Origin: Diatrype stigma
Taxonomy: Eukaryota; Ascomycota; Sordariomycetes; Xylariales; Diatrypaceae
Direction of reading: 5' to 3'
Assembly (NCBI GenBank): GCA_022225965.2
Contig: JAKJXP020000067.1
Coordinates: 1 to 64,000, forward strand
Length of the DNA stretch: 64,000 nucleotides
Part shown: positions 11,164 to 22,518 of the stretch, in pieces
Position numbering within the stretch: the first letter of the stretch is position 1
How the letters are laid out: the number at the start of each line of letters is the position of its first letter
Notes under the pieces: model-generated
The model's database searches: none
What the model was told of the DNA's origin: nothing
Seen by the model: only the letters and a program-made list of their open reading frames with translations
Program-made: the position numbers and the translations under genes

Positions 11164-12637
11164 CGTGATGGTTATCAAGTGTCTTGATATTGGTCTTATT
11201 AGGAGCGTAGATGAATTGTGACTAGGCTAGTCGATCAACTGCGTATTAGGTACAGGCAATAATGGCAGTACCAAGTCAAGTGGGTGTGTTATTGTGATGA
11301 AAAGGATGGCCATCAAGGTGTCCGGTCGATTGTCTGGACTATATATACTATGTATACCCAACCCTCGCCGAGATCCCCTACTCATGATGGAGGTTCTAGA
11401 CTCGAACAGAACAGAACACGATATGGCCGGCTTGCCTACACGATATGTAGCTAGATAATAATAACTTGCCACTTTTTTGTAATACCATGGTATAACCTAC
11501 GTACTGCATACTTGAATTCCTTAACGCATCTGTTTCGTAGGAGTGAGCTTGAAAGCTACTACGGGTGATCGTGTAGCTCGATCGATCACGTATCATCTGC
11601 GGATACTACCTACCAATACACCCATTTAACCAATAGTTTGGTTTTTAACTCTCCTAATTCACCACAGGCAACATGGACGAGCGGGGAATCGATCAATGGC
11701 TTAGTATGGTACGATGACTACAGGTAGGTGAGCTGATGGATTGACGAATAATTTCTTCTTCTCTGCTCTTACGCAATGAACCGTTACCTTACATGCCTAC
11801 ATGGTACATCAATCCATAGGACGCCGGCAAAGCCGAGTCGTGTTCGCGATTGGTGGAGCAGTGCATAAGTTTCACTACTAGCAGCCCAGTAGTGGTGGCC
11901 CCCATCGTCACCGGCGACGTCAGTAGCTATGTAGGTATGTAGCTTATATATTTTTCGCCTCCATTCTCGCCATCATTGTTATGCATTGTATTTTATCATG
12001 CAGACGTCACGCTGACTTGATCGTTGTTATAGTCGCTGCTTCTCTGATTTTTCATGCTCTCGTGCCCCCCTTACCCCTCCCGATAGAACCGAGAAACGGG
12101 CCACAGGGTGTTAAGGGTTCGGGGAAAGCAATTGGAGGTGATTTTAGATAGCTACTGTGAAAATTACATAATGAGTACTTCAGTAACCAAATTTCGGCAA
12201 ACGGGACAATATCGATGCCAACGTGAGAAGCAAAACAGAAGCACAGCACTATCCATCTCTGCTCGAAGACTATAGACCCAGTGGGTGGTCGAAGTAGAGC
12301 TTCATAAGGAGGAGATGAGATAGCTTCGAAGTGAGTTCATTATATGGTACTCCAACATATCGTGTAAGGTTAGAAGCAGGTAGGACCAGATGAGCGTGAC
12401 TGCTCAACTTTAAGTGAAAGTTTTACTCTTTGATTGGGATATTTGAGAAGGAAAACACCATGCTAACTAACTACCTAACTATATACCATCCCAAAGAAAT
12501 ATCCTCATACATCGTCATCAAATGGGGAAGAAGTGATGGCTAGCAGCACTGTGTCCGTCTTCTCGGCTGACTCGCTCGCCTCGCCTAACTTCGTAGATTT
12601 GTTTGTTTAGTTCGCTTCATCGAATCAAAAAAGGATT
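11164..12637. other. Intergenic region with metallothionein promoter
   Basis: The part next to 11164 should hold the metallothionein promoter, including a minus-strand TATATAT at about 11340-11347. The rest, up to the formate dehydrogenase stop, is AT-rich and has no open frame I can support. Confidence 0.5.
11340..11347 (-). promoter_or_regulatory. Possible TATA box of the metallothionein gene
   Basis: TATATAT on the minus strand about 180 bases upstream of the metallothionein ATG. The distance implies a 5' leader of roughly 150 bases. Motif and position only. Confidence 0.3.
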
Positions 12638-14910
12638 TTAAGCCTTGTTGGACCGCTGGCCGTACGACCGCGTGGCGTAGTCGCCCTGGTAGACGATGAG
12701 GTCCTCGGGCCGGTAGTCGTGCTTGCCGGTGAGGTAGCTCTCGAGGATGGCCTTGGTGCCGGCGGCGTACCGCTTCTGCGCGTCGATCGACGTGCCCGAC
12801 ATGTGGGGCACCATGGCGTTGCCGCCGCCCCACGGGTTCTTGGCCGTGCGGAGCGGGTGGTCCTTGGGCGCCGGCTGCGGGAACCACACGTCGCCGCCGT
12901 AGCCGCGGAGGTGGCCCGACTTGAGCGCGTCCGCCACGTCTTCCTTGACGACGATGGCGCCGCGGGCCGTGTTGACCAGCCACGAACCTATGAAGAGAGA
13001 TGCGCTTGTCAGCCATTGCCTTTTTTCTCATCGTTTGGAGCGTACACGAGGTAATGAATGGATAATATATGGGTGGGGAGGTGGGAAGGTGGTAGGGGGG
13101 GGGTTACTCACCCTTCTTCATCTTGGAGATCAGCTCCTTGTTGAACAGGCCGCGGGTCTTCTCGTGCAGCGGGCAGTTGATGGTGACAACGTCGCACTGG
13201 GCGAGCATCTCCTCGAGGTTCTCGACGCGGCGGCAGCCGATCTCCTTCTCGACCTCGGGCTTGAGGGGCTGGTAGTCGAAGTAGAGCAGCTCCTTGCAGT
13301 CGAAGGGCTTGAGGCGGCGCAGGACGCGCTCGCCGATGCGGCCCACGGCCACGGTGCCGACCACCTTGTTCTCCAGGTCGTACTCGTTCTTGGCCACGGC
13401 TGCCACGTTCCAGTCGCCCGCCTCGATCTGCTCGTGCGCCGGCACGAAGTTGCGCACCAGCGTCAGGATCGTCATCACCACGTGCTCCGCCACCGACACC
13501 ACGTTGGAGCCCGTCACCTCCGCCACCGTGATGCCGCCGTTGGTCTTGTTCGCCGTGTCCAGGTCGACATGGTCCGAGCCGATACCGGCGGTGACGGCCA
13601 GCTTCAGGTTCTTGGCCTTGGCGAGACGCTCGGCAGTGAGGTAGCCGGGGTGGAAGCTATATCATCATTGTGTCAGCCGTGAATCCTCTCTCCAACATCA
13701 CATTCCCCAGCCAGTGAATGGTGTTTGCTCTTTCCATCCATCCTGTGTCCTCTTTGTACGCATATGAACTCAAGGGATAGATGGATCAACGGATTGAAGG
13801 GGGGTTTCTGGTGACCACATACGGGGTTGTGATGATAATCTCGGCATCGACGAGTTCCTTGTCGAACTTAGAGCCTTCACCCTCCTTGTCGGAAGTGGTG
13901 ACGAGAGTGTGACCCTGGTCTTCGAGCCATTTGCGGAGACCCAGCTCGTTCTCGGTCGTACCTAGCAGATCGGGTTGCTGTGATTGGGTAAAAGAGATGT
14001 CAGTTAGCCGTCGGCCCCCTAATAAGCCTAGAGGCTCTCAAGTCAAATGTGATATGTGATGAGAGGGTGGTGACCGTAGCATAGCATCTGGTTCTCCCTG
14101 CATCCGGGAATGACCCCACATTGGAGAACGACCCGGCTGTCTATACGGGTGGCGGGTGTTGTTTCCCCTCCCCCGCTCTTTCGAACTGCCGCAACCGCGC
14201 TCCCCCTCACCCCCTATTGTGTACAGCGATAATAAACGGAGGGCAATAAGACGCCGATTATCTCACGCATGCACGAGATCATCCATCTGACTAGACTGCA
14301 GCCAACTGCCCCGCATTCCACAGGCTGCAGGGATAACCAAAGGGGGCGAGGGGTGCTTTTTGGCCAATGCCATCCAATGACGACCATCGGCCCGCGCGGC
14401 GCAGAACGGAGAAATGAGCTACCTAGCAGCTAGCAGCTAGCAGCTAGCAGGTATTGTGTAGGGCAGGTTGGTAGCTGGGAGGGAGAACTCCGCAGATGCT
14501 AATGAAAAGGTGGAGTTGGTGCTGTAGAGGGACCGATGCAATCTGGAGAGCTTCGGGAATTCGGGAATCCGGGATTCTTTTTTGGATTGGCTTACATCGA
14601 TGGCATGCTGGCCGCCGTCGTACAGAACCGCGAGAACTTTGACCTTTTCACGCGTAGTTGTCAGTAATCGAGCCGAAGCAGGTGTCCCGAACGTGACTTT
14701 GTTCAGGAGAGGCGAGGAGGAAGGGGAGGTGGAGGAGGATGCGATCTTTGACGCGAGGACCGGACGTGACGTCACGCTGGCCCTTAGCGACGAAGATGAT
14801 CGAGGGGCAATAACAGAACGAGCTGAAGCTGTAGCTGTAGCTGTAGAGGAAAATGCCCTCGTAGTAGACGGGCTAGTAAGGCAACGGGCAGGGCGAGCAA
14901 CAAATACCAT
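12638..14910 (-). CDS. fdh: NAD-dependent formate dehydrogenase, mitochondrially targeted form
   Basis: Four minus-strand exons, 14910-14596, 13977-13823, 13656-13112 and 12987-12638, give about 454 residues. The enzyme oxidises formate to CO2 with NAD+. The core starts near residue 87 ([12 protein letters not shown]), runs through [13 protein letters not shown], then [25 protein letters not shown], the NAD-binding stretch [17 protein letters not shown] and NTARGAIV, and ends in the catalytic [10 protein letters not shown] and [14 protein letters not shown] motifs that carry the family's active-site Gln and His. About 85 residues of Ser/Thr/Ala/Arg-rich sequence precede the core, a strong matrix-targeting signal. 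Many fungal enzymes begin at Met directly before [11 protein letters not shown]; here that position is Lys and exon 1 has no internal Met, so a cytosolic form from this start is not encoded. Intron 1 is unusually long (618 bases). Confidence 0.93.
13095..13103 (+). repeat. G homopolymer next to a splice donor
   Basis: Nine G on the + strand (C run on the coding strand) begin 3 bases past the GTGAGT donor of intron 3 of the formate dehydrogenase gene. A potential sequencing or length-variation spot. Confidence 0.6.
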
Positions 14911-16170
14911 TTTGACTAATTGATTGATTTATAGAACCGTGGATAGAAGGAGTTCTAGCTGTGGAAGAGGTAAGCGCGGGGGACCGGGAATTGAGACTGC
15001 TGAGGCAAGTCGACGTACTTAAACAAGAAATATTGAGTTTGTTCTAAGGTCAGGGACAGATCGAGTACGAGTCGATGATGACGAATGATCAAGAAGGGAG
15101 GAGGAGAACAAGGGATTGAGGCACATGATGCAGGAGAAGTCGCGGACATTTATGGGATTCGGGATTGCTGCTCGAGGACACTAACGGCCTCCCGACCTGG
15201 CAGTTAGGGGATCTCCAAAAGCATGAGGTCCCAACATCGACTACCGAGCTCGATTCACACTAACAATCAAGAGGGCTACGTTGGGGCCCTTTAGAGGAGG
15301 GGCCCTGAGGGGGTTCCACGATGCTAATTCTGGCGTTTCGGGTAAGATGCTCTTATTCGTAACTTCCGGGTCTATTTAGTTACCATGACAAATTGGTCGA
15401 GCAGCAATCCGGAACATGCACGGGGAGATCTCCACGAATGAATCATGATACCGCCAAGCCAATGGCCGAGGTTTGGTGTCGCCTCCCGTGGTCCCTGTTG
15501 ACTTCGTTGCTGTGTGGCCTCAATGTTTGTTGTATGATGTAGCTATCGGCGAACTTTGTTCCCTGTAGGCTGTAGGCTGTAGGCAAGCTCCCGTCCCTTC
15601 GAGCAAGGTGCAGTGCACACTTAGTGCAGACTGCAGACTACATGGTACCTACACACGCATCCTACGTACAATCCAGTCTGGCTCAGATACCTGACAGCGA
15701 CAGACAACTACATAGGAGTCGAGGGTACTGTCCAGCGAGCATCGGCCAAAACTAATCCCTCACCTCGGGTACCATATAACAAGTGAACGTTCCAGAGGGA
15801 GGTGTCCAGCTCCTGCCTCTCGGTACTGAGTCTACTGACTTCAATGTTGCCCCGCCGAACCCAATTGTACGTCCCGATCGTTGACTGGTCGAAACAGTGC
15901 GTATGTGCCTAGCTACCACAGCATGTTTCGCTCCTTCGAGTCGCGAGCTTAGGGACGCGCCTAAGTCGGTAGGCTGCCGGAGTCTCTCGGAATTGGCTCG
16001 GCATTCGCTGAGGGACAAAGGGGGGACAAAAGGGGATCGAGGGATTGGGAGGTTAGACCAAGAGCCCCACCATGCCGATTGATTGGTGCTTATCGGGTTC
16101 CAATGGAGGATCTCGGGACTCGGGAGTGGACCGGTGGGGCCAGCGATTCAGCGGCAGCCGGAGAGCCGAA

Positions 16171-16210
16171 CTACATACCTACATACATACCTACATACAT
16201 ACCTACATAC
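16171..16210. repeat. CTACATAC-type microsatellite
   Basis: Forty bases built from interleaved CTACATAC and 12-base CTACATACATAC units. Related TACATA/TACCTA runs occur elsewhere in the window (for example about 26600-26620, 33910-33935 and 41035-41055). Confidence 0.8.
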
Positions 16211-18044
16211 AGGTATATACATACATCAGGTGTGCTGATGAACTAACTACCTACACTTGGTACCTATAAAACGAGCCGTAGGATTTGAGGGGCACTTGAC
16301 TACAGGAACCACGGCGGGGGAGTTCCCATGCTGCGAGATGAAGCTTTGAATCTGGATGCTCAGCTCAGGAAGATTGGACACTGGCTCTCTCACGTTGCAT
16401 GTTAACTACCTAAGTAGTAAGTAGGTAAATACAACCTGTGTTTCAATGTTCTTTACGTCTTGGTGCACGCCAGAGTACAACCGCAAATAGAGCACGTTGT
16501 GTTATTAGGGATTAGGGATGTTGGGTGTATATCCCCCACCTGTGAATAGTTACTGCTAGAAAGTCAATCGACTTGAGGTAGTCAGTCACCTTGACAACTT
16601 AACCCTGCCAAGACCAAATGACTTGCTTGAAGACCACACCTCCGAACTCCGGGATCTATATCTCCCTGGGTAGCGTCTAGTGATCCCGAGTATACGGACT
16701 GGTTGTTGACTATGTCCTCCCTTCAGCCCTCTAGTAATGCACAATAACTATGGGATATGGGGATACTTCGGCGTCGGCTCGAGAAGAGCTTCTCCGGGCC
16801 TCATACCTTTATTGTGGAGATCTCCTACTTCCCGAGTCTCCGAAATGCTCTGTGCTGAGCTTCTCTCTTGCTATAACGACTACGGATCCAATTTGCGATT
16901 AATCTATCTCCAGTGTGCGTCCATCCACGATGTTGGTAAAAGATATAACAAATTAATTGATGGTTGGATCCGTTGCCATTGTGTGACAGCTCTTGGGCCA
17001 AGAGTTATGAAAGGGATGAAACTGTCACCCATGGAAGCGGATCCCGAGTCGGATGCCCGGAACCCATGAGGCCTGGAGGTTGCGTGACTGCCACCGACGC
17101 AGATATATCAAGGAAACCGTCACTTCCTGTACTGACAACATACTCCAGGCTTCCTGCTCACGTCAGCCTAATGTCAATGCCGAGAATAAAGCAATTGCGT
17201 GGCCGATATTCTCCAGCAACGAGAGCGCAACCGGCACCACTCGTTTGATCAGGACGTGGTATATTATTGAGCCCGGCGATCGATGTCTATGAGCACGTTG
17301 TCATCAGATACCCATAGCCATTCTGCCATTCCTCGATTGCCGCGTTGCTGCGATGACAAGAGACGGGGGTGGATGTACGCAGTTCTCCGATGTGTGATCA
17401 GGTTTCGAAGAGAGCAATCTCAACATTGCTCATTCCACTCAATTCGCGATGCGGATACTACTAGCGCCTCTGGAAATGCAAGATGTCTTGAGGACACTGG
17501 AATTGACGAGAAGCTGTTTGTTTATCAAATTCAAATGAGTATGTTTTGACCATCGCCCTTCGGACAGGGGGAGGGGGGTGGAGAGCAATGAAGCCAGGCG
17601 ACCCCCGTTACTTACCATATCGAAGCCGGTCAAAGCTGAGTACAGCATAGTGGTGAAGTATAAATGGTCAGATGCCATTATACCATCCTGAGATCATGAT
17701 GCTCACCTATACCATGCGAATAGGGGCTGGTTCAGACGATCGGAGATTGCCTAAATACCTATAGCCATTCTTCGGCGATAGCGTGGTGGGCTTACAGCCG
17801 AAGTACACAGGGGATTTCACCATGTCCTTACACCGAATCCGCTTTTGCACAGGGTGAACATCGATTCCATGATGATGTGCAACCCATAACTCCGAAAGTA
17901 AAAGCGTGGAAGATTCCGTCATGCGCAATTGTGCGAGATTTTCGACGGGTAGCTCATCAATCTTAGCGTGGCGCCTCGTCAACGGACAATGGCGGGCTTA
18001 AAGAGACCTCGCAGATAATCTCAGCGCATGCAAATTGTTGGTGA

Positions 18045-18052
18045 TATATATA
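18045..18052 (+). promoter_or_regulatory. TATA-like element upstream of the SDR gene
   Basis: A TATATATA run about 175 bases before the short-chain dehydrogenase ATG at 18227. Position fits a core promoter. Confidence 0.3.
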
Positions 18053-18226
18053 TTCCAGCAAGTCACTCCTTGGTTATTGGTATCAACGACTTTTGAGTAG
18101 CATTAGTTCGAACCACGTTACCATCTAAGAATTCCCCTTGTAGCAACTAGGCTTTATCATCTACATATTACAAACCTAGGGACCTTCACGAACTTACGGT
18201 ATTCCCTCGCTATCAAAATCGGCGCA

Positions 18227-19217
18227 ATGGCTGGCAACGTTTGGTTCATCACCGGAGCAAGCAATGGCTTCGGCCATGCAATCGCCCTCGAAGCTCTTAG
18301 GAGAGGCGACAAGGTCGTAGCGACCTCACGGAAGCTGTCGAAGATGGCAGACCTCAAGGAGGCAGGGGCGCTGACATTGGCATTGGACGTCACAGCATCC
18401 GACGAGGTCATCCAGGCGGTCCTAAAGCAAGCCATCGACGCTTACGGCAAGGTCACGTACCTCATCAATGCCGCCGGATACATTCTCGAGGGACCCATCG
18501 AAGCAGCCTCGTAAGCATATTCTCATTTTGCTTTCCTTACCATAGCAGTAAACGAACAGCTTAGAGATAAGTATTTCTTTAGATCAACCGCTGATACTCT
18601 GATATCACATTAGGCCCCAAGAGATCCAGCACACATTCGCGACCAACGTATTCGGCACCATGAACGTGACGCGCAACGCGCTGCACCACATGCGACCGCA
18701 ACGCACCAGCAGCGGCAGCGATAGCGGCAGCAGCGCGATCGCCACCTTCGGCAGCATCGCGAGCTGGGAGGGCGGGCCAGCGTACGGGTACTACGCGGCG
18801 ACGAAGTGGGCGGTGTCGGGGTTCACGGAGTCGCTGCGCGCGGAGGTGGCCCCGTTCGGGATCGCGGCCGTCGTGGTCGAGCCGGGCTACTTCCGCACGG
18901 GGTTCCTGAACCCCGGCGGCGGCAACCGGCTTGCCACCGCGGACGCCATGCGCGACGAGTACCGCGACACGCCGGTCGAGGCCGTGCGGCGGGCGCTGGA
19001 CGGCGTCGACGACAACCAGCCCGGCGACGTCGCCAAGGGCGCGCGCGTCATCGTGGACGTCCTCACCCGGACGGGCGTCGCGGCCGGGAAGGACATCCCC
19101 GTGCGGCTGCCGCTCGGCAGCGACGGCGTCGAGTATGTGAGGAAGAAGCTGCAGAGCACTGAGGTGCTGCTGGGAGAGTGGGAGGACATCGCTAGGTCCA
19201 CGGATCGTGAAGAGTGA
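18227..19217 (+). CDS. Short-chain dehydrogenase/reductase
   Basis: Two exons, 18227-18510 and 18614-19217 (GTAAGC..TAG intron), about 295 residues. A classical SDR: the cofactor motif TGASNGFG is at residues 9-16, NAAG at 81-84, the catalytic serine lies in FGSIAS, and YAATK gives catalytic Tyr155 and Lys159. The basic residues after strand 2 (ATSRK) suggest NADP(H) preference. There is no signal peptide, so it is probably cytosolic. SDRs of this type reduce ketones or oxidise secondary alcohols, but the substrate cannot be read from sequence. Codon bias is GC-rich in exon 2 and more relaxed in exon 1. No partner genes nearby suggest a pathway. Confidence 0.9.
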
Positions 19218-21436
19218 AAAGCGGAAGGCAAAGCTCTCACACGAGTCTAAAGTCCAGCCAGCCCTCCCCCCACGCAGATGAAACGGAGCGTGGTTTGTTT
19301 CTTTATACCAACTGGCAGGGTTTCCCTGATGCCAAGCACATAGCTCACCGGATGTACGGTCTATCCGCATCCTTATCTAACACGAATGATGAGCCTAGTC
19401 ATAGTATGCGTTTCGGATGAAGAAAATTTCTTCATTTTCGATGATTGATTGGAAGTTAGTGACGATTTTGCACCTTTAAAAGGCATACAAGGGCGTGTCG
19501 AGCAGTATTGCGGTAGAGATAGGTACATCATCCGGAGTATAATAAGAAATGCAACAACAGCGGAAGTCTGCGCGAGCTCTAAACGTCGATCTACATATAC
19601 ACTGCCAGAGTTGCCAGAAAGGTTCAAACTAGTAACCAGATTGTCTGTCTGTATGGAATGCTCGACGAGTACAAGCTATTCATAAGACATACCGTATTCA
19701 GAGGCAGCTGTAGGCAATACATAGCACTTACATAGCCTGGAAGCTTAGCTCGAACAAGCTCAAGTGGTCACACTATATTTCCTCCACAATGCTTGGTCTT
19801 TTGCAATTGCCGGGTTCTGATATATATAGATCTGGATCGGGATATGGTCCACCCCGGACAGAGTTTGCGGGGCTTGTGAGACTTTCCCGAATAGGGGTAT
19901 TTAAATGTCTGGGGTTTGTCTGAGCTCAAGCACCGCACGGATACCCAAGTGCCAACCAACATCCTTGCTCGCCAATCGGAAAATCGATCGCCTTATCTAG
20001 GTACATTTTAACCTGGCAGACTGGAAACCCCGAGTTCGCAATTGTAGACACCCCTCCCAAAAAACCTCCAGCAGATTTAGCATAACGCAAGCAGACAGCA
20101 AACTCATCACCCAATGAATTCTGAAGACACCAACATGTATGATCACCACCTAAGCGGCCCTAAATTTAGCATTCGCCTTCCATTGCATAACTGTTTGCGG
20201 TACGGTGATCGTTTCCAAGGAGTTATTTTGAGATCATGACAGTTATGAAGGGGAAACGATGTCCTCCTAGGATCTTATAGTAGATCTATCTGCAGAACAC
20301 AAACATGGCAGCTCGGCTCTATCATGAGAGACATAAAATAGGGAGTGAAGCTACTGAATGGGAATCAATACTAGGTCATCCTCATCACCTATAAGAACAT
20401 GGGCTAACTCGATGGGCAACCGGCGAGGCTCGGGGCCGCTCAATGGTGGGTTCGAGTTTCAAAGCCCCTTTGGGACAAGATCACCTTAGGAAAGTAATAC
20501 TCAAAACGCCACCCGGCACTCGTGATTCGTCCTCTTTAACCTTAAGTATGTACAAGGAGACTGCCCATACTACGGTATGGCACCTCCCGGGCTTGAGACC
20601 CATGAACTATGAATCGTTCAAGGTTATGGCCCTCTTTTATGGGTCTGGTCTCGTGGACTACCCCAGAGTCCAAATCTCCAATATGAGCCAAGTAGATCTC
20701 TTATAAAAGCTTCACGATCTCTAGGCATGCACGGCACTAGACGGGCACAGCTTGGCAGGTCGGACCCGCATACCTCACACGCAAGGCTGGCAGATCCGAG
20801 TTGCTTCTCTGCTTCAGCCAAGCAATTTTCGGTTGCGAGACTATGCCTGATGCTACATCCCATATATTGGGTTATCCTATTCTTATATGCAAACTGGCGT
20901 GTGCTTGGTACGTTTCGATGGTCGGTGATCCGTTTGCTTCGTTGATATGGGCGTATCTGACCAAGCTATGCAATGGAAAGCAGATCACCAAACACCCTGA
21001 CAGTGTCCTTGACCCCGTTGAGGTTATTTATAACTTCAAGACATAGAGCATCTTGGCAACCAAGGGAGCGCGCCCAGGACTTATAGCTCCTGGACTATGA
21101 CTATGACTGTGACTGGAAGCATGCGCTGTGATGTGGGGGGAAGAGGCAAATAGAAACAGTATATATCAAGGACGTCAATGGCATCTTATTCTCACGCCTC
21201 TCTCTTGAACTCTCAACAGTGCTCAACTCGCCAGCCGGTCTTGTCGTTTTCACCTCTTTTCAGTCATTTCCCCTTACTTAGTAGAGTTGATCTCTTTTTC
21301 ACTTCTTACGCTGGTCGTCATTTTAATAAACCCATCTTTTCTTTTAGTGGTCTATTTGACTATAATTACCACCAGTTCCATTTCCCCGTTGAAAAGGATA
21401 CGAAGATTACCGAGCTTTCTTGAAATAGAAGCCAAG
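19218..21436. other. Intergenic region
   Basis: No gene I can support. An ATG frame at 20443-20706 (87 codons) has no recognisable motif. The right end holds a TATA box (21160-21166) and a pyrimidine-rich leader for the Kex2-precursor gene. Confidence 0.5.
21160..21166 (+). promoter_or_regulatory. Probable TATA box of the Kex2-precursor gene
   Basis: TATATAT lies 270 bases upstream of the ATG at 21437 and is followed by a CT-rich stretch (about 21185-21300), a common fungal core-promoter and leader arrangement for well-expressed genes. Confidence 0.45.
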
Positions 21437-22518
21437 ATGGTCAACTATCGTATGATTGCCGTGGCCGGCTTGCTGGCTAATGTTGGCGCCGTTCCCCTGA
21501 ACATCAACCTTGGTGCTTATTCGCCTGCACTGTAAGTATTGGAACGACGCCGTCGGTCTCAGTACCATGAAAGATAAATTAACAATTGTACAGGGTGGTC
21601 GGTGATGGTGAAATTTCGTTCGGTGGAGGTAACGATGTGACTGAGTTGATGAATACTCTGGAGGGTGCTGCAGTCAACGCCGCAGCAGGAAGCAGTTCAG
21701 CAAGACAAACAGATGAGGTTGTCGCTGCGGATGCCGGCAGTGAAGTGAATATTGCTGCTGTTGAGGACGCTGCCACCGAAACTCAGGAGGAGACGTTACC
21801 TTCCGTAACCGAGGATCCTAATCTAGCCGAACAAGGTGAGCCCCCTGATATAATAGACTACAGTCGGTATATCGTAGGTCTCTGCTAACCAGCTTCAAGC
21901 CGCACAGATTTCCGCGTTACAGGGCATAGCCAAAGAAAAAGAAATTGAGCCGCGAGACCCAAGCATCACGGAGGCCCCCAAGGTCAAGCGTGACCTCGCC
22001 GGCTTCGATCGGGCCCTTCAGTATGCCGAAGCGGCCTTAACCAAAGGACCTGTCATCCAGCTTGGCACAGGCGAAGGAGGCTCTGGGGTCGGCATTATCG
22101 TCGACAACACCGGCGGGCAGATCGGCGAGGGTGCTGCCGAGGGTGCTGAAGAGGTTGGAGTAGCTGAGAAGCGTGATGAGGCATCTCAGCCCCGCCGTCG
22201 AGCCAAAGTTACCACGATGTACATCCGCCGAGGAGTTCCTGAGGGTGAGTCAAAGGATCCCAAGCTATATTCTTGGCCTTAGCAATATTGTTTGTTCGAT
22301 ACTAACTGGGTACTTGGCTAGACCTGGAAAACAGACTCAGGGCTCGCGATGTTGAGGCTGTTCCTGTCGTTAAGTTGCCATCCATCAAGCGAAACCGGAT
22401 CAAGCGTGACACCGGCGACGGAATCGATGCCATCAACCTCAATGTCGAGGGCGACCAGGGCGTTACTATGACGTTAGTTGAGAGCGTCGACGATGATGAG
22501 GAAGAGGACAATGCCTGA
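21437..22518 (+). CDS. Secreted protein with repeated Kex2 sites, putative peptide precursor
   Basis: Four exons, 21437-21531, 21594-21835, 21900-22244 and 22322-22518, about 292 residues. The N terminus is a short signal peptide (cleavage near residue 19), followed by LNINLGAYSPALVVGDGEISF. The middle is acidic and Ala/Glu-rich. Lys-Arg sites occur at 142-143, 203-204, 250-251 and 255-256, with further basic sites at 211-213 and 222-223; three of the KR sites are followed by Asp. The segments after KR143 and KR256 share a similar motif (VIQLGTGEGGSGVGIIV and AINLNVEGDQGVTMTLV). The C terminus is very acidic (DDDEEEDNA). This is the layout expected of a Kex2-processed secreted precursor. I recall similar INLGAYSPALVVGDGEISF proteins annotated as clock-controlled or hypothetical in Sordariomycetes, but cannot verify that. 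Function unknown. Confidence 0.75.

Larger units (their letters stand above)
14911..18226. other. Long gene-poor intergenic region
   Basis: More than 3 kb between the divergent formate dehydrogenase and short-chain dehydrogenase genes. Open frames are short, and several start with non-ATG codons. It contains a CTACATAC microsatellite (16171-16210) and a TATA-like stretch just before the dehydrogenase gene. Nothing else can be supported. Confidence 0.5.

Noticed and set aside
16503..16520. Two TTAGGGA units, like telomeric repeat
   Set aside because: Only two copies inside normal genic DNA; not enough for an interstitial telomere.
17707..17982. Minus-strand frame of 91 codons
   Set aside because: The frame opens with TTG; the first ATG leaves 71 residues with no motif.
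20440..20465. GGTTCGAGTTTC, like a tRNA B box
   Set aside because: Stem pairing is mostly G-T or absent, and no upstream A box is found.
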